Assembly (NCBI RefSeq): GCF_018531375.1
Contig: NZ_JAHBOH010000002.1
Coordinates: 248,001 to 312,000 of the forward strand
Source of the DNA: Cellulomonas fulva
GTDB lineage: Bacteria; Actinomycetota; Actinomycetes; Actinomycetales; Cellulomonadaceae
Reading direction: 5' to 3'
Length of the DNA: 64,000 nucleotides
Shown here piece by piece: positions 8,049 through 16,861 of this stretch; position 1 is the stretch's first letter, and every line of letters starts with the position of its first letter. Made by a program: the position numbers and the translations under genes. Below the pieces are notes generated by a model. The model searched no databases. It had not been told where the DNA came from and saw nothing but the letters and a program-made list of their open reading frames with translations.

Positions 8049-8224
8049 TCCGGCTCAGCGCAGCGCCGTGATCCTCGCGGCGGCCGGCGGGCCGGCGTCG
8101 CTGCAACGGCTCTCGCGGCATCGAGCCTGCGTGGCCAGCGAGTTCTCGTCGGTCAGTCGATGACCGTGATTGGGCATCGCGGTCCCGGGGCGCGGGCGAG
8201 CCAGGCGCCGGCCGTCACGAGGGA

Positions 8225-8239
8225 CAGCCCTGCGGGCTG
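8225..8239. terminator. Small hairpin in the convergent gap 8049-8282
   Basis: CAGCCC (8225-8230), TGC, GGGCTG (8234-8239). It lies between the 3' ends of the DUF5808-like gene and the TM2 gene. Nothing else recognisable is present in this 234-base gap. Confidence 0.35.
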
Positions 8240-8282
8240 GGCCGCGGCCACGTGCGCTGATCGACCCCGCGCGGGCTCGTCG

Positions 8283-9416
8283 TCAGCGGCCCGCGACGAA
8301 GACCGGGTCGTCGCCGAATGTTGCGCTGACCGCCCAGGCGCCCTTGCCGGCGTCGTCCTCCGGGATGGCGATCACGACGTTGCCCGTGCCGCTGGCGCCC
8401 TCGTAGAGCTCGTTGATGTCGTTGAACGACGGGTCGGGCGCGACGGACATCGTGTCGGACTGGGTGTGCGTCGTGCCGGCGGCCGAGACGTACTCGACGC
8501 TGACGCCGATCCACGGGGCCTCGGCCTCGCCGCTGACCCGCGTCGCGGTGACCGGCACGACCGCGTAGACCATGCCCTTCGGAGCGGGGTCGTTGAACTG
8601 GTTCGCGGCGGCGACCTCGTCCGTGCCGTCCAGGTCCGGCTTGCCGATCGTGATCTCCCACGTCGAGTCGTCCCAGCCGGTCACGGTGACGGGGGTGCCG
8701 ATCGGGTAGGGGTTCTCCCGGGTGCCCTCCTCCGCAGCGGGTGCCTCGTCGACGGGCTGCTCACTCGCGGGCTCGTCGGCGGCGGGCTCGTCGGCCACCG
8801 GCCCGTCGGACGCGACGGCGTCGGCGGGGGCCTCCTCGGGTGCCGCCGCCGAGGCGCTCGAGGAGCCCAGGTCGTCGGTCGAGGCGTTGAACGCGTTCGA
8901 CGCGGTCGAGCTGATCCCGCCCACGACGACGAGCACGGCCGTGATGATCCACGCCAGCTTCTTGTGCTGGTCGTACCCGGCGAGCCGGCGGCCGTACTTG
9001 TCCTTCTGCGCGCCGGCGAGCACGAGGATCAGGTCGACGAGCCACCAGATGCCGCACCCGCCGAACGTGAACAGCTTGGCGAGACCGGTGCCGACCTTGC
9101 CCAGGTAGAACCGGTCGACGCCGAAGACGCCCAGGAAGTAGGAGAGCAGCCAGGTCGCGATGAACGACTTGTCCGACGACCCCGGGTCGACTCCCGGACC
9201 GGGGTACGTCCCCGGCGGGTAGCCCGTCCCGTACCCAGGTGCCTGGTACGCCGGGGGGCCGTACGGCGGGGCTCCGTACGTCGGCGCACCGTAGGCGGGG
9301 GCGTCGGCCGGCGGGGGCGGCGTGCCGTACGCGGGCGTGCCCGCGGGGTAGGGCGGCTCGCCGGCGGGCTCGTTCGGGTTGCCGGGCGGCGGGAAGCCGG
9401 GGTGGTCCGAGGACAC
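8283..9416 (-). CDS. TM2-domain protein with Pro/Tyr-rich N-terminus and C-terminal outer domain
   Basis: A 377-residue membrane protein. Residues 1-80 are a low-complexity Pro-Gly-Tyr-Ala segment. The TM2 domain (about 84-133) has two hydrophobic helices and the conserved [12 protein letters not shown] turn. A third helix (155-168) precedes an acidic Ala/Glu/Pro linker and a C-terminal beta domain of DUF4352-like appearance ([20 protein letters not shown] onward). That domain is probably outside the cell and may bind a ligand. The function is unknown. The GTG at 9416 was chosen because GAAGGAG lies 7 bases before it; the in-frame start at 9446 lies within a palindrome and has no such site. 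Confidence 0.82.
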   Translation of the reverse strand: MSSDHPGFPPPGNPNEPAGEPPYPAGTPAYGTPPPPADAPAYGAPTYGAPPYGPPAYQAPGYGTGYPPGTYPGPGVDPGSSDKSFIATWLLSYFLGVFGVDRFYLGKVGTGLAKLFTFGGCGIWWLVDLILVLAGAQKDKYGRRLAGYDQHKKLAWIITAVLVVVGGISSTASNAFNASTDDLGSSSASAAAPEEAPADAVASDGPVADEPAADEPASEQPVDEAPAAEEGTRENPYPIGTPVTVTGWDDSTWEITIGKPDLDGTDEVAAANQFNDPAPKGMVYAVVPVTATRVSGEAEAPWIGVSVEYVSAAGTTHTQSDTMSVAPDPSFNDINELYEGASGTGNVVIAIPEDDAGKGAWAVSATFGDDPVFVAGR

Positions 9417-9441
9417 GGAGGCGCTCCTTCGTCGGGTCCGT

Positions 9442-9469
9442 CGCACCTCGCGCTGCAGCGCGAGGTGCG
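9442..9469. repeat. Perfect 28-bp palindrome upstream of the TM2 gene
   Basis: CGCACCTCGCGCTG followed directly by its reverse complement, with no spacer. It lies 26 bases before the TM2 start and 66 bases after the SDR stop, both genes on the minus strand. It could end SDR transcription or bind a dimeric regulator of the TM2 gene. Confidence 0.7.
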
Positions 9470-9534
9470 TCAGGACGGTACTGCAGCCATCGGCAGGCGG
9501 TGCCGCAGGCTTGACTCGGGCTCCGAAAGCGCCG

Positions 9535-10308
9535 TCAGCGGGGGAGTGGCGAGCCCGTGATGTCGGCCAGCACGGCGAGCAGGCGGTCCTGGACGGCGGT
9601 GTCCGACGCCGCCGGGTTGGCGTCGAGCTGCTCGAAGCGCTTGAGGTAGGCGCCGGTCACCCGGGCGCCCTCGTCGTCGGACGTCGCGAGCCAGGTCTGG
9701 GTCGCCGCGCCGTCGGCGACCTCGTCCCAGGCGTCCGGGCCGCCGAGCTTGGTCTTGATCCAGCCGGGGTCGACCGTCGTGACCAGGACGTCGGGCCAGA
9801 GGCGGGCGACCGCGAAGGCCAGCACGACGTCGTAGAGCTTCGAGTCGGAGTAGGCCTGCATGCCGTCCCATGCCCGGCTGGTCCACTGCAGGTCCTCGAA
9901 GTCCACCCGGCCCTGGGCCTCGAGCCCCGACGTCAGGTAGACGAGCCGGCGCGGGCGAGGCATGAGCGCCGTGAGCAGGTACGGCGCGACGGTGTTGATG
10001 TGGAAGATCCGCTCCAGACCGTCCGCGGTCTCGACCCGTGACGGAGCACCGCCGCCCACGCCGGCGTTGTGGATCACGACGTCGAACGGGCCGGCCTGCG
10101 TGGCGACGTCGGCGAGTGTCCGCGTCTCGTCGAGCGAGCTCAGGTCGCCCGTCACCACCCGTGCGAGCCCGGTCAGCGCCGCGGTGAGCTCGGCTGCGCG
10201 CGTGGCGTTCCGGGCGTGCCCGACGACCTCGTGGCCGCCGTCCAGCAGCTGGCGAGCGGTCTCGAGACCGATGCCGTCGGACGATCCGGTGACGAAGACG
10301 CGGGCCAT
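9535..10308 (-). CDS. Short-chain dehydrogenase/reductase
   Basis: A 257-residue NAD(P)-dependent oxidoreductase. The cofactor motif TGSSDGIG is at 7-14, NAG at 81-83, and Tyr153 and Lys157 (YSDSK) are the catalytic pair. HARN after the second strand (residues 31-34) would favour NADPH. The C-terminal part has no transmembrane segment. The substrate is unknown. CTGAGGAGAG before the ATG gives a strong ribosome binding site. It stands alone, between a divergent small membrane protein and the TM2 gene. Confidence 0.9.
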   Translation of the reverse strand: MARVFVTGSSDGIGLETARQLLDGGHEVVGHARNATRAAELTAALTGLARVVTGDLSSLDETRTLADVATQAGPFDVVIHNAGVGGGAPSRVETADGLERIFHINTVAPYLLTALMPRPRRLVYLTSGLEAQGRVDFEDLQWTSRAWDGMQAYSDSKLYDVVLAFAVARLWPDVLVTTVDPGWIKTKLGGPDAWDEVADGAATQTWLATSDDEGARVTGAYLKRFEQLDANPAASDTAVQDRLLAVLADITGSPLPR

Positions 10309-10423
10309 GACTCTCCTCAGGTCGAAACGATGCAACAGCGACCGACCGTAGGCCATGCCGACGCCCCGCGCAGCCGACTGAGACGCGACGCGATCGCGCG
10401 GGCGGATCGGCCATGCTGGCGCC

Positions 10424-10726
10424 ATGACCACGGACCGCACCGCGCAGACCGCTGCCGTGCTCCCCGTCGCGGTGGGCGCGTCGGTGGCGGCCCTGACGCA
10501 GCTCGTCTGGCTCGGGCTCACCTGGCTCACGGTGCCAGCCGCGCTGGCACTGGTCGCCGCGGTGTGGTGCCGCTGGCGTGCGGCCGAGCCGACTGGGGCC
10601 GACGAGCGCGACGGCGCTGCCGCGACGGGCACGGACTGGGCGCGGATCGGCTGGAACGCCGCGTGCGTCCTGCTGCTGGTGGTCGGGATCGCGCTCGTGG
10701 TGGTCGAGGCCGCGAGCCGGGGGTGA
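10424..10726 (+). CDS. Small hydrophobic membrane protein, unrecognised
   Basis: A 100-residue protein with two adjoining hydrophobic stretches (about 11-49) and a third at 78-95, separated by a short Asp/Glu/Gly/Ala linker. Family not recognised. A CATGCT box six bases before the ATG fits the leaderless pattern seen at other genes of the window. It is divergent from the SDR gene. Confidence 0.6.
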   Translation: MTTDRTAQTAAVLPVAVGASVAALTQLVWLGLTWLTVPAALALVAAVWCRWRAAEPTGADERDGAAATGTDWARIGWNAACVLLLVVGIALVVVEAASRG

Positions 10727-10777
10727 CCTCGGACCCCGCGCGCACGCGCCGCGGGGCGGGCCGCCCCGCGGCGCTGC

Positions 10778-11611
10778 TCAGTCCGTCAGACGCGTGCGCA
10801 GCTCGACGACGTCGAACGGGTCGAGTGAGGTGGTCGTCTCGCCGGTGCCTTCGATGTCGCGCCACTCGCCGTCCGGGTCCTCGTCGACGCGGTACTTCCC
10901 CGTCCACGTCGTGGTCAGGGTCACCGTGGCGGTGAGCACACGCTCGTAGGTGTGGCTCAGCTCGAAGGAGGGATACGGGGCGCCGGGCGACGTTGTGGTG
11001 AGAGTCGAGCCGTCGCCGAAGTCCCACGCGTACTCGGACGGCGTCGCGATGACGTCGATCTCGAACCCGTGCAGGTTGGTTCGGAACGTGCGCTCGACCT
11101 CGTCGGCGTAGACGATCAGCGCTCTGTTCACGAGCGCGTCGCCGCCCTCCGGCTGACGGTGGGCGGTCGGCGGCTCGATCGTCAGCTGCCGGAAGTCCGC
11201 CTGCGTGAAGGGCGGGAGGAGCTCGTCGGGGCACACCCAGCCGATCTGCATCTCCCACGGTCCCCAGTCCTGGTCCACCGCGGGGCGGGTCCGCCGCCAC
11301 AGCGGCTCGACGGCGACGTCGTCACCGCATGCGGGGATGCTCACGGTCCCGTTGGGCGGCGGGCACCCGTCGATCCCGGGCTCGAGGTGCTCGCTGTTGA
11401 CGTTGCAGAGCGTGTAGTACGCGTACTCGACCAGCGGGTCCGGGTGGGCAAGGTGTGCGCGGTACGCGAGGTGGCGCTTGAACGTGTCGCTCAGTTGCAC
11501 CTTGTCGCGCCTCATGTCGCCCTGCGTGCCAGCGAGCGCAGGCGGTGCAGTTAGAACCGTGATCATCAGGAACAGAGCCGCGATGGCACCACAGCGCCCT
11601 CCGCGGTTCAC
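10778..11611 (-). CDS. Secreted PKD-domain protein
   Basis: A 277-residue exported protein. Residues 1-27 form a Sec signal (RGGR, hydrophobic core, APPALA then GTQG). The C-terminal third contains a PKD-like fold with the hallmark YAWDFGDGS and LSHTY motifs. Four cysteines lie in the middle part and could form disulfides. The function is unknown; PKD domains usually mediate surface contacts. The GTG overlaps the stop of the DUF6318 lipoprotein by four bases (GTGA), so the two are made together and probably act together on the cell surface. Confidence 0.8.
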   Translation of the reverse strand: MNRGGRCGAIAALFLMITVLTAPPALAGTQGDMRRDKVQLSDTFKRHLAYRAHLAHPDPLVEYAYYTLCNVNSEHLEPGIDGCPPPNGTVSIPACGDDVAVEPLWRRTRPAVDQDWGPWEMQIGWVCPDELLPPFTQADFRQLTIEPPTAHRQPEGGDALVNRALIVYADEVERTFRTNLHGFEIDVIATPSEYAWDFGDGSTLTTTSPGAPYPSFELSHTYERVLTATVTLTTTWTGKYRVDEDPDGEWRDIEGTGETTTSLDPFDVVELRTRLTD

Positions 11612-12261
11612 TCTGCGCCCCGTTCGGTGAACGCCGCCCCGTCGATGATCCAATGGCCGTCATCCCAACTCAGCTCGATGTCCGCCCGGTAGTAGTTGGT
11701 ATCGGGGAAGTCCTCGACGACCGACCCATCGCTACTGAGGGTCTGGGATGGGTGTTCCTTCACGTCGACGGACAGGATGAACGAGTTGCGGCCCGTGGCG
11801 GACGCGCTCCCGAAGCCGATGTCGTGGCCACCGCCAACGCCGTGGTTGCCCGCGTCGTAGACCTCGCGCACCGCTTCGCGCACGGAGGAGCAGTAGTCGC
11901 AGTTTGGGCCACTGAGCCTGTCCCATTCCGCCAGGTCGCCGGTCGCGTACGCGTATGGGAACAGTGAGACGAAGTACTTGCCGACGGCGATGGCGTTGTC
12001 CTCGGTCGCGGGGCCGTCGAGGGCCGAGGGCCGGGTGGGCTCGACGGTGACGTCCTGGTCCGGGCCGGAGGTGGGCGCGGAGGACGGGGTCGGGCTCGGG
12101 GTCGGGCTGGCGCTGGGCGCCGCAGAGACGGTCGGTGACGCCGTGACCACGGGCACGGGCGTGGGCCGGCCCGGTTCGGGCTCGTCGGACGTGCACCCGC
12201 TCAGGGCGGCGAGCACGACGAGCGCGGCGAGCGCGCTGATTCCCCCTGCGAGACGACGCAT
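11608..12261 (-). CDS. DUF6318 lipoprotein
   Basis: A 217-residue lipoprotein. The lipobox LSGC ends at Cys22 after a typical signal. A Ser/Thr/Pro linker (about 33-75) leads to a DUF6318 domain marked by YFVSLFPYAYATGD, NCDYC (a close Cys pair) and YYRADIELSWDDGHWIIDGAAF. DUF6318 proteins are frequent surface lipoproteins of actinomycetes with unknown function. A TAGTTT box six bases before the ATG suggests a leaderless transcript. The downstream PKD gene is translationally coupled. Confidence 0.85.
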   Translation of the reverse strand: MRRLAGGISALAALVVLAALSGCTSDEPEPGRPTPVPVVTASPTVSAAPSASPTPSPTPSSAPTSGPDQDVTVEPTRPSALDGPATEDNAIAVGKYFVSLFPYAYATGDLAEWDRLSGPNCDYCSSVREAVREVYDAGNHGVGGGHDIGFGSASATGRNSFILSVDVKEHPSQTLSSDGSVVEDFPDTNYYRADIELSWDDGHWIIDGAAFTERGAE

Positions 12262-12325
12262 GCGGGGAAACTACCCAAACAGGACACGCTCGCGCAGCCA
12301 CGTCCCGCCGGTTGTGGACAAACGG

Positions 12326-12994
12326 TCAGAGCGCGCTGATGCCGCCGCCCAGGACCACGGTGCCGATCACGCCGAGCAGCACGGTCATGATCGCGGCGTT
12401 GTGCTCCAGCAGGAAGGAGCGCATCCGGTCCAGCGGCGCCGCCATCCGCTCGCGCGCGGCGAGGTAGCCGACCACGGGCACGATGACGGAGGCGCCGGCC
12501 ACGACGGTGAACACGACGATGCAGACGGCGGTCTGGGCCGCGCTCAGCTCACCGGCGCCGATGGTGAGGCCGGCGGACGCGCCGAGCAGGAGGTTCTTGG
12601 GGTTCACGCCGGACAGCAGCGCGCCCAGGCCCAGCGCCTTGCCGAAGGTGAAGGAGTCGATCGCACCCATCCACTTGGGGGTCGCGGCGGGCTCGCCCGG
12701 CGCGGGCCGGCTCTTCCACTGCCGGTACGCCATGAGCAGCAGCGCCGCGCCCAGCACGATCTTGACGACGCCCACCCAGGTCGCGGGCCCCGCGTCGTCG
12801 GACGGGAGCGCCGAGGACAGGAGCGTGAACACGGTGGCGACCACGAGGATCCCGGCGATCCAGCCCGTGAGGAACCCGAGGCTCGTCGACGACGCGCGCG
12901 GGGACAGCAGCATGAGGATCGCCGCGATGATCGGGATGGGGCTGATCGCGACGCCGACCGCGAGGGGCAGCAGCGCACCGAGGACACCGTTCAC
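12326..12994 (-). CDS. GAP-family membrane protein (Sap/sulfolipid-addressing protein family)
   Basis: A 222-residue protein with about six transmembrane helices and the family motifs LGALLPLAVGVAISPIPIIA near the N-terminus and SGVNPKNLLL in the middle. Mycobacterial Sap helps move sulfolipid precursors; LysE-like transport folds are related. What is moved here is unknown. The GTG at 12994 was chosen because AGGAAGAAGG precedes it; an in-frame ATG at 13027 would add an unlikely polar tail. It is divergent from the SulP gene. A 7-bp hairpin (13047-13053 with 13060-13066) and a minus-strand TAGCAT box (13083-13088) lie in the shared gap. Confidence 0.82.
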   Translation of the reverse strand: MNGVLGALLPLAVGVAISPIPIIAAILMLLSPRASSTSLGFLTGWIAGILVVATVFTLLSSALPSDDAGPATWVGVVKIVLGAALLLMAYRQWKSRPAPGEPAATPKWMGAIDSFTFGKALGLGALLSGVNPKNLLLGASAGLTIGAGELSAAQTAVCIVVFTVVAGASVIVPVVGYLAARERMAAPLDRMRSFLLEHNAAIMTVLLGVIGTVVLGGGISAL

Positions 12995-13129
12995 GTCGCA
13001 CCTTCTTCCTGGGGTGGCCGGGGACATGCTGGGCCGCGCCCGTGACCACCGGGCGACCTCCCGGTGAACATCGTCCCGCGCATGCTATCCGCGGGCGCGC
13101 TGACCTGGGCGGACGTGGCAGGGCATGAC

Positions 13130-13135
13130 TACTGT
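13130..13135 (+). promoter_or_regulatory. -10 box TACTGT of the SulP gene, decides the start
   Basis: TACTGT followed by seven bases and GTG at 13143, the same spacing and nearly the same sequence as at the LacI gene (TACTGT, seven bases, GTG at 38459). It lies inside the coding sequence that would start at the ATG at 13125, so the true start is probably 13143. Confidence 0.55.
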
Positions 13136-13142
13136 GAACGTC

Positions 13143-14840
13143 GTGCCGAGCATGCGGGGGATCGACGGGTTCGAGCGGAGCACGCTCGTGTCCGGCCTCG
13201 TCGCGGGGTTCGCCACGGGCCTGTTCTCGATCCCCGAGGGCATGGCCTACGCCAAGCTCGCGGGCGTCAACCCGCTCTACGGGCTGTACTCGGGCCTCGT
13301 CGCGACGCTGTTCGCTGCGCTGTCGACCGGCTCGGTCCTCATGATCTCGACGCTGACCTCCGCGATCGCCCTGTCGACGGGCAGCGTGATGGTCGCCGCG
13401 GGCATCGGCGACGAGGACCTGCCGAACGCGCTGTTCACCATCACGCTGCTCACGGGTGTGGTGATGCTGGTGCTGGGGCTGCTGCGGCTCGGCAGCATGG
13501 TCAACTTCGTCTCGAACTCCGTGATGACGGGCTTCGTCGCCGGGGCGTCGCTCCTGATCCTCATCGGCGAGCTCGGCGACTTCTCGGGCTACGACCCCGA
13601 GGGCGGCAACAAGCTGACGCAGGTGGTCGACTGGTTCGCGCACGTCGGCGACTGGGACGGGGCCACGACCGCGGTCGCCGTCGCGACGATCGTGCTCGTG
13701 GTGATCGGCAAGCGCATCCGGGTCACCGAGAAGCTCGCGCCCGTGATCGTGCTGATCGTGATGACGGTGGTCGTCGGCCTCGGCGGGTGGGCCTCGGTCG
13801 CCACGGTCGCCGACATCGCGACGATCCCGAGCGGGCTGCCCGGGCCGGTCGCGCCCGACTTCTCGGTGATCCCGCTCGTCGCGCTCGGCTCCATCTCGGT
13901 CGCCGTCGTCGCGCTCGTGCAGGGGGCAGGCATCTCGACCGCGTACCCCAACCCGTCCGGCTCCACCGCGTCGGCCAGCCGCGACTTCGTCGGGCAGGGC
14001 ATCGGCAACATCGCCGGCTCGTTCTTCCAGTCCATGTCCACCGGCGGCTCCCTGTCCCGCACCGGCATCTCGGTGTCCGGCGGCGCGCGCTCGCGGTGGG
14101 GCGGCGTGTTCGCCGCGCTGTGGCTCGGGGTGCTCATGCTCCTCCTGGGCAGCCAGGCCGAGAAGGTCCCGCTCGCGGTGATCGCCGGCCTGCTGTTCGT
14201 CATCGCGGCCGAGCTGGTGCTGGGCCGGCTGCCGAGCGCGCGGCTCGTCTACAGCACGTCGGCCACCTCGACGGTGGCGATGCTGCTGACCTTCGTGTCC
14301 GCGCTGTTCATCCCGCTGCAGTGGACGATCTTCCTCGGCATGGGCCTGTGCCTCGTGGTCTACCTCGCGGACTCCACGCGCAGCGGACGGGTCGACGAGC
14401 TGGTGCGCGGCCCGGACGGCTACTGGCAAGAGCGCCCCGCGCCCGACGTGCTGCCCCCGGGGCAGGTCACCGTCATCGGGCTGCGCGACTGGGGCTTCTT
14501 CGCCGGCGTCCCGCGGCTCGCGCAGCGGCTGCCGCGTCCCGACGGCGCGGAGGGCGCCGCGCTCGTCGTCCGCATGCGGTCCGTGGAGTCGATCCGGTCG
14601 ACCGGGATCCGGGTGCTCGAGGCGTACCACCGGCGGCTGCAGGACGCCGGGGTCACGCTCGTGCTCGCCGGGGTCGCGCCGGCGGTCGCGCAGTCGCTGG
14701 AGAAGGCAGGGACGACGAGCACGCTGGGCGCCGACAACGTCGTCGTCGCCACCGCGAGCATCACGCAGTCGCTCGACCGCGCGGTCGAGCGGGCGCACAC
14801 GCTGACGAGCGCCGCCCCGGACGAGGGCGCGCAGCACTGA
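13143..14840 (+). CDS. SulP-family anion transporter with C-terminal STAS domain
   Basis: A 565-residue inner-membrane transporter of the SulP (SLC26) family, which moves sulfate, bicarbonate or other anions. The N-terminal PEGMAYAKLAGVNPLYGLY block, the repeated hydrophobic helices and the GSFFQSMSTGGSLSRT block are all typical. After the membrane part a cytoplasmic STAS domain starts near residue 445 (VTVIGLRDWGFF) and holds the LVVRMRSVESIRSTGIRVLEAY segment. The start is taken as the leaderless GTG at 13143, not the ATG 18 bases earlier. The alkylsulfatase gene follows, so sulfate is a plausible substrate, but bicarbonate is not excluded. Confidence 0.88.
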   Translation: MPSMRGIDGFERSTLVSGLVAGFATGLFSIPEGMAYAKLAGVNPLYGLYSGLVATLFAALSTGSVLMISTLTSAIALSTGSVMVAAGIGDEDLPNALFTITLLTGVVMLVLGLLRLGSMVNFVSNSVMTGFVAGASLLILIGELGDFSGYDPEGGNKLTQVVDWFAHVGDWDGATTAVAVATIVLVVIGKRIRVTEKLAPVIVLIVMTVVVGLGGWASVATVADIATIPSGLPGPVAPDFSVIPLVALGSISVAVVALVQGAGISTAYPNPSGSTASASRDFVGQGIGNIAGSFFQSMSTGGSLSRTGISVSGGARSRWGGVFAALWLGVLMLLLGSQAEKVPLAVIAGLLFVIAAELVLGRLPSARLVYSTSATSTVAMLLTFVSALFIPLQWTIFLGMGLCLVVYLADSTRSGRVDELVRGPDGYWQERPAPDVLPPGQVTVIGLRDWGFFAGVPRLAQRLPRPDGAEGAALVVRMRSVESIRSTGIRVLEAYHRRLQDAGVTLVLAGVAPAVAQSLEKAGTTSTLGADNVVVATASITQSLDRAVERAHTLTSAAPDEGAQH

Positions 14841-14873
14841 CGGCGCCGTCGCGACCGCAGGTCCTCCACAGGA

Positions 14874-14963
14874 CATCCAGCACAAGCAGGTCCAGCACAG
14901 GCTCAACCAGCAGAAGCACAACCAGCAGAAGCACAACCAGCACAGGCAGATCCAGCACAGAAC
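14874..14963 (+). repeat. Six degenerate 15-base tandem repeats in the alkylsulfatase leader
   Basis: Units begin at 14874, 14889, 14904, 14919, 14934 and 14949. The units at 14904 and 14919 are identical (CAACCAGCAGAAGCA) and the others differ by a few bases. The plus strand is rich in C and A and poor in T, so the leader RNA would be nearly unstructured. GC is far below the surroundings. The array ends 14 bases before the ATG of the sulfatase gene. Confidence 0.8.
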
Positions 14964-14977
14964 CGAGGGAGCACACC

Positions 14978-16819
14978 ATGGTGGGCACGACGAGCGCGGC
15001 GAACCTGCCGTTCGACGACACGCGCGACTTCGACGCCAGCGAGCGGGGGCTCGTCGCGCGGGGCGAGGGCGTGGTGCGCAACGACGCGGGCGAGGTCGTC
15101 TACGACGCGACGAGCTACGACTTCCTCCAGGGCGACGCCCCCGGCACCGTGCACCCGAGCCTGTGGCGGCAGTCGACGCTCGTCGCGCGCCACGGACTGT
15201 TCGAGGTGACCGACGGCATCTACCAGGTGCGCGGCTACGACCTGTCGAACGTCACGTTTGTCGAGGGCGACACGGGCGTGATCGTCATCGACCCGCTGAT
15301 CTCCACCGAGACGGCGGCCGCGGCCTGGGCCCTGTACCGCGAGCACCGCGGCGAGCGGCCCGTGAAGGCCGTGATCTACACCCACAGCCACGTCGACCAC
15401 TTCGGCGGCGTCAAGGGCATCGTCTCCCAGGAGCAGGTCGACTCCGGCGAGGTCCAGGTGCTCGCGCCCGAGGGCTTCCTGGAGCACGCGATCTCCGAGA
15501 ACGTCTACGCCGGCACCGCGATGGGACGGCGTGCGGGCTACATGTACGGCGCGGCGCTGGAGCGCAGCGCGACCGGCAGCGTCGGGGCCGGGCTCGGCCA
15601 GACGACCTCGACGGGCAGCGTGACGCTCATCGTGCCGACGGTGCTCGTGACCACCACGGGCGAGGAGCACACGATCGACGGCGTGCGCATCGTCTTCCAG
15701 ATGGCCCCGGGCACCGAGGCCCCGTCCGAGATGCACTTCTACTTCCCGGACCGCCGCGCGCTGTGCATGGCGGAGAACTCGACCCACACGCTGCACAACC
15801 TGCTCACCCTCCGGGGTGCGCTCGTCCGCGACCCGCACGTGTGGGCGACGTACCTGACCGAGGCGATCGACGCGTTCGGCAGCCGCACCGACGTGCTCTT
15901 CGCGTCGCACCACTGGCCCACCTGGGGCACCGACGACGTCGTCGAGTTCCTGAGCCTGCAGCGGGACATGTACGCGTACCTGCACGACCAGACGCTGCGC
16001 CTGACGAACCTGGGCTTCACCGGCTCGGAGATCGCGGAGCAGTTCCAGATGCCCCCCGCGCTCGACGCGGCGTGGCACACGCACGGCTACTACGGCTCGG
16101 TGAGCCACAACGTCAAGGCGATCTACCAGCGCTACATGGGCTGGTACGACGGCAACCCCGCCCGCCTCTGGCAGCACACGCCCGAGAACGCGGCGACCCG
16201 TTACGTCGAGGCGATGGGCGGGGCCGACGAGGTGGTCCGCAAGGCGCGCGAGGCGTTCGAGGCCGGCGACCTGCGCTGGGCCGCCGAGCTCCTGGACCAC
16301 GTCGTGTTCGCCCAGCCGGACCACGCCGACGGCCGGGCGCTGCTGGCCGACACGCTCGAGCAGCTGGGCTTCGGCTCCGAGAACGGCACCTGGCGCTCGG
16401 CGTACCTGTCCGGTGCCATGGAGCTGCGCAGCGGCAGCTTCGGCACGCCGACGGTCACCGCGGCGCCCGACGTCGTGAGCCACCTGAGCCCGGAGATGTT
16501 CTTCGACGCGCTCGCCGTGCAGGTGGACGGGCCGCGCGCCTGGGACCTCGACCTCGCGACCCGCTGGACCTTCCCCGACCACGGCGCGACCTTCCGGGTC
16601 ACGCTGCGCAACGGGGTGCTCACGTACCTGAAGGACGGCTCGGGCGACGCGCAGCTCACCCTCACGGTCCCGCGTCCCGCGCTCACGGCGCTCGCCGGCG
16701 GCGACGTCGCGGCCGCGCGGTCCGGCGGGCTGGCGCTCGAGGGCGACGAGGCCGTGCTCGGCTCGCTCCTCTCGGTCCTCCAGCCCGGCGACCGCGACTT
16801 CGAGATCATCGTCCCCTGA
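14978..16819 (+). CDS. Alkyl/aryl sulfatase of the metallo-beta-lactamase fold (SdsA1/BDS1 type)
   Basis: A 613-residue enzyme that hydrolyses primary alkyl sulfate esters such as dodecyl sulfate to alcohol and sulfate. The zinc site starts with THSHVDHFGG (His136, His138, Asp140, His141) and continues with the MAENSTHTLHN and FASHHWPTWG blocks. The YMGWYDGNPA region belongs to the dimerisation part and the C-terminal 130 residues are the SCP2-like hydrophobic-binding domain. Length matches the family. There is no export signal, unlike periplasmic SdsA1, so it should act in the cytoplasm. The ATG at 14978 follows GAGGGAG. It lies between a SulP transporter and a DUF1254 gene. Confidence 0.92.
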   Translation: MVGTTSAANLPFDDTRDFDASERGLVARGEGVVRNDAGEVVYDATSYDFLQGDAPGTVHPSLWRQSTLVARHGLFEVTDGIYQVRGYDLSNVTFVEGDTGVIVIDPLISTETAAAAWALYREHRGERPVKAVIYTHSHVDHFGGVKGIVSQEQVDSGEVQVLAPEGFLEHAISENVYAGTAMGRRAGYMYGAALERSATGSVGAGLGQTTSTGSVTLIVPTVLVTTTGEEHTIDGVRIVFQMAPGTEAPSEMHFYFPDRRALCMAENSTHTLHNLLTLRGALVRDPHVWATYLTEAIDAFGSRTDVLFASHHWPTWGTDDVVEFLSLQRDMYAYLHDQTLRLTNLGFTGSEIAEQFQMPPALDAAWHTHGYYGSVSHNVKAIYQRYMGWYDGNPARLWQHTPENAATRYVEAMGGADEVVRKAREAFEAGDLRWAAELLDHVVFAQPDHADGRALLADTLEQLGFGSENGTWRSAYLSGAMELRSGSFGTPTVTAAPDVVSHLSPEMFFDALAVQVDGPRAWDLDLATRWTFPDHGATFRVTLRNGVLTYLKDGSGDAQLTLTVPRPALTALAGGDVAAARSGGLALEGDEAVLGSLLSVLQPGDRDFEIIVP

Positions 16820-16861
16820 CCCGACCAGCGTGACCGCACCCCGCACGACCCTGGAGGACAC

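Noticed and set aside
13125..13142. ATG at 13125 as the SulP start
   Set aside because: A TACTGT box lies within this segment at the exact leaderless distance from the GTG at 13143, and no ribosome binding site precedes the ATG.
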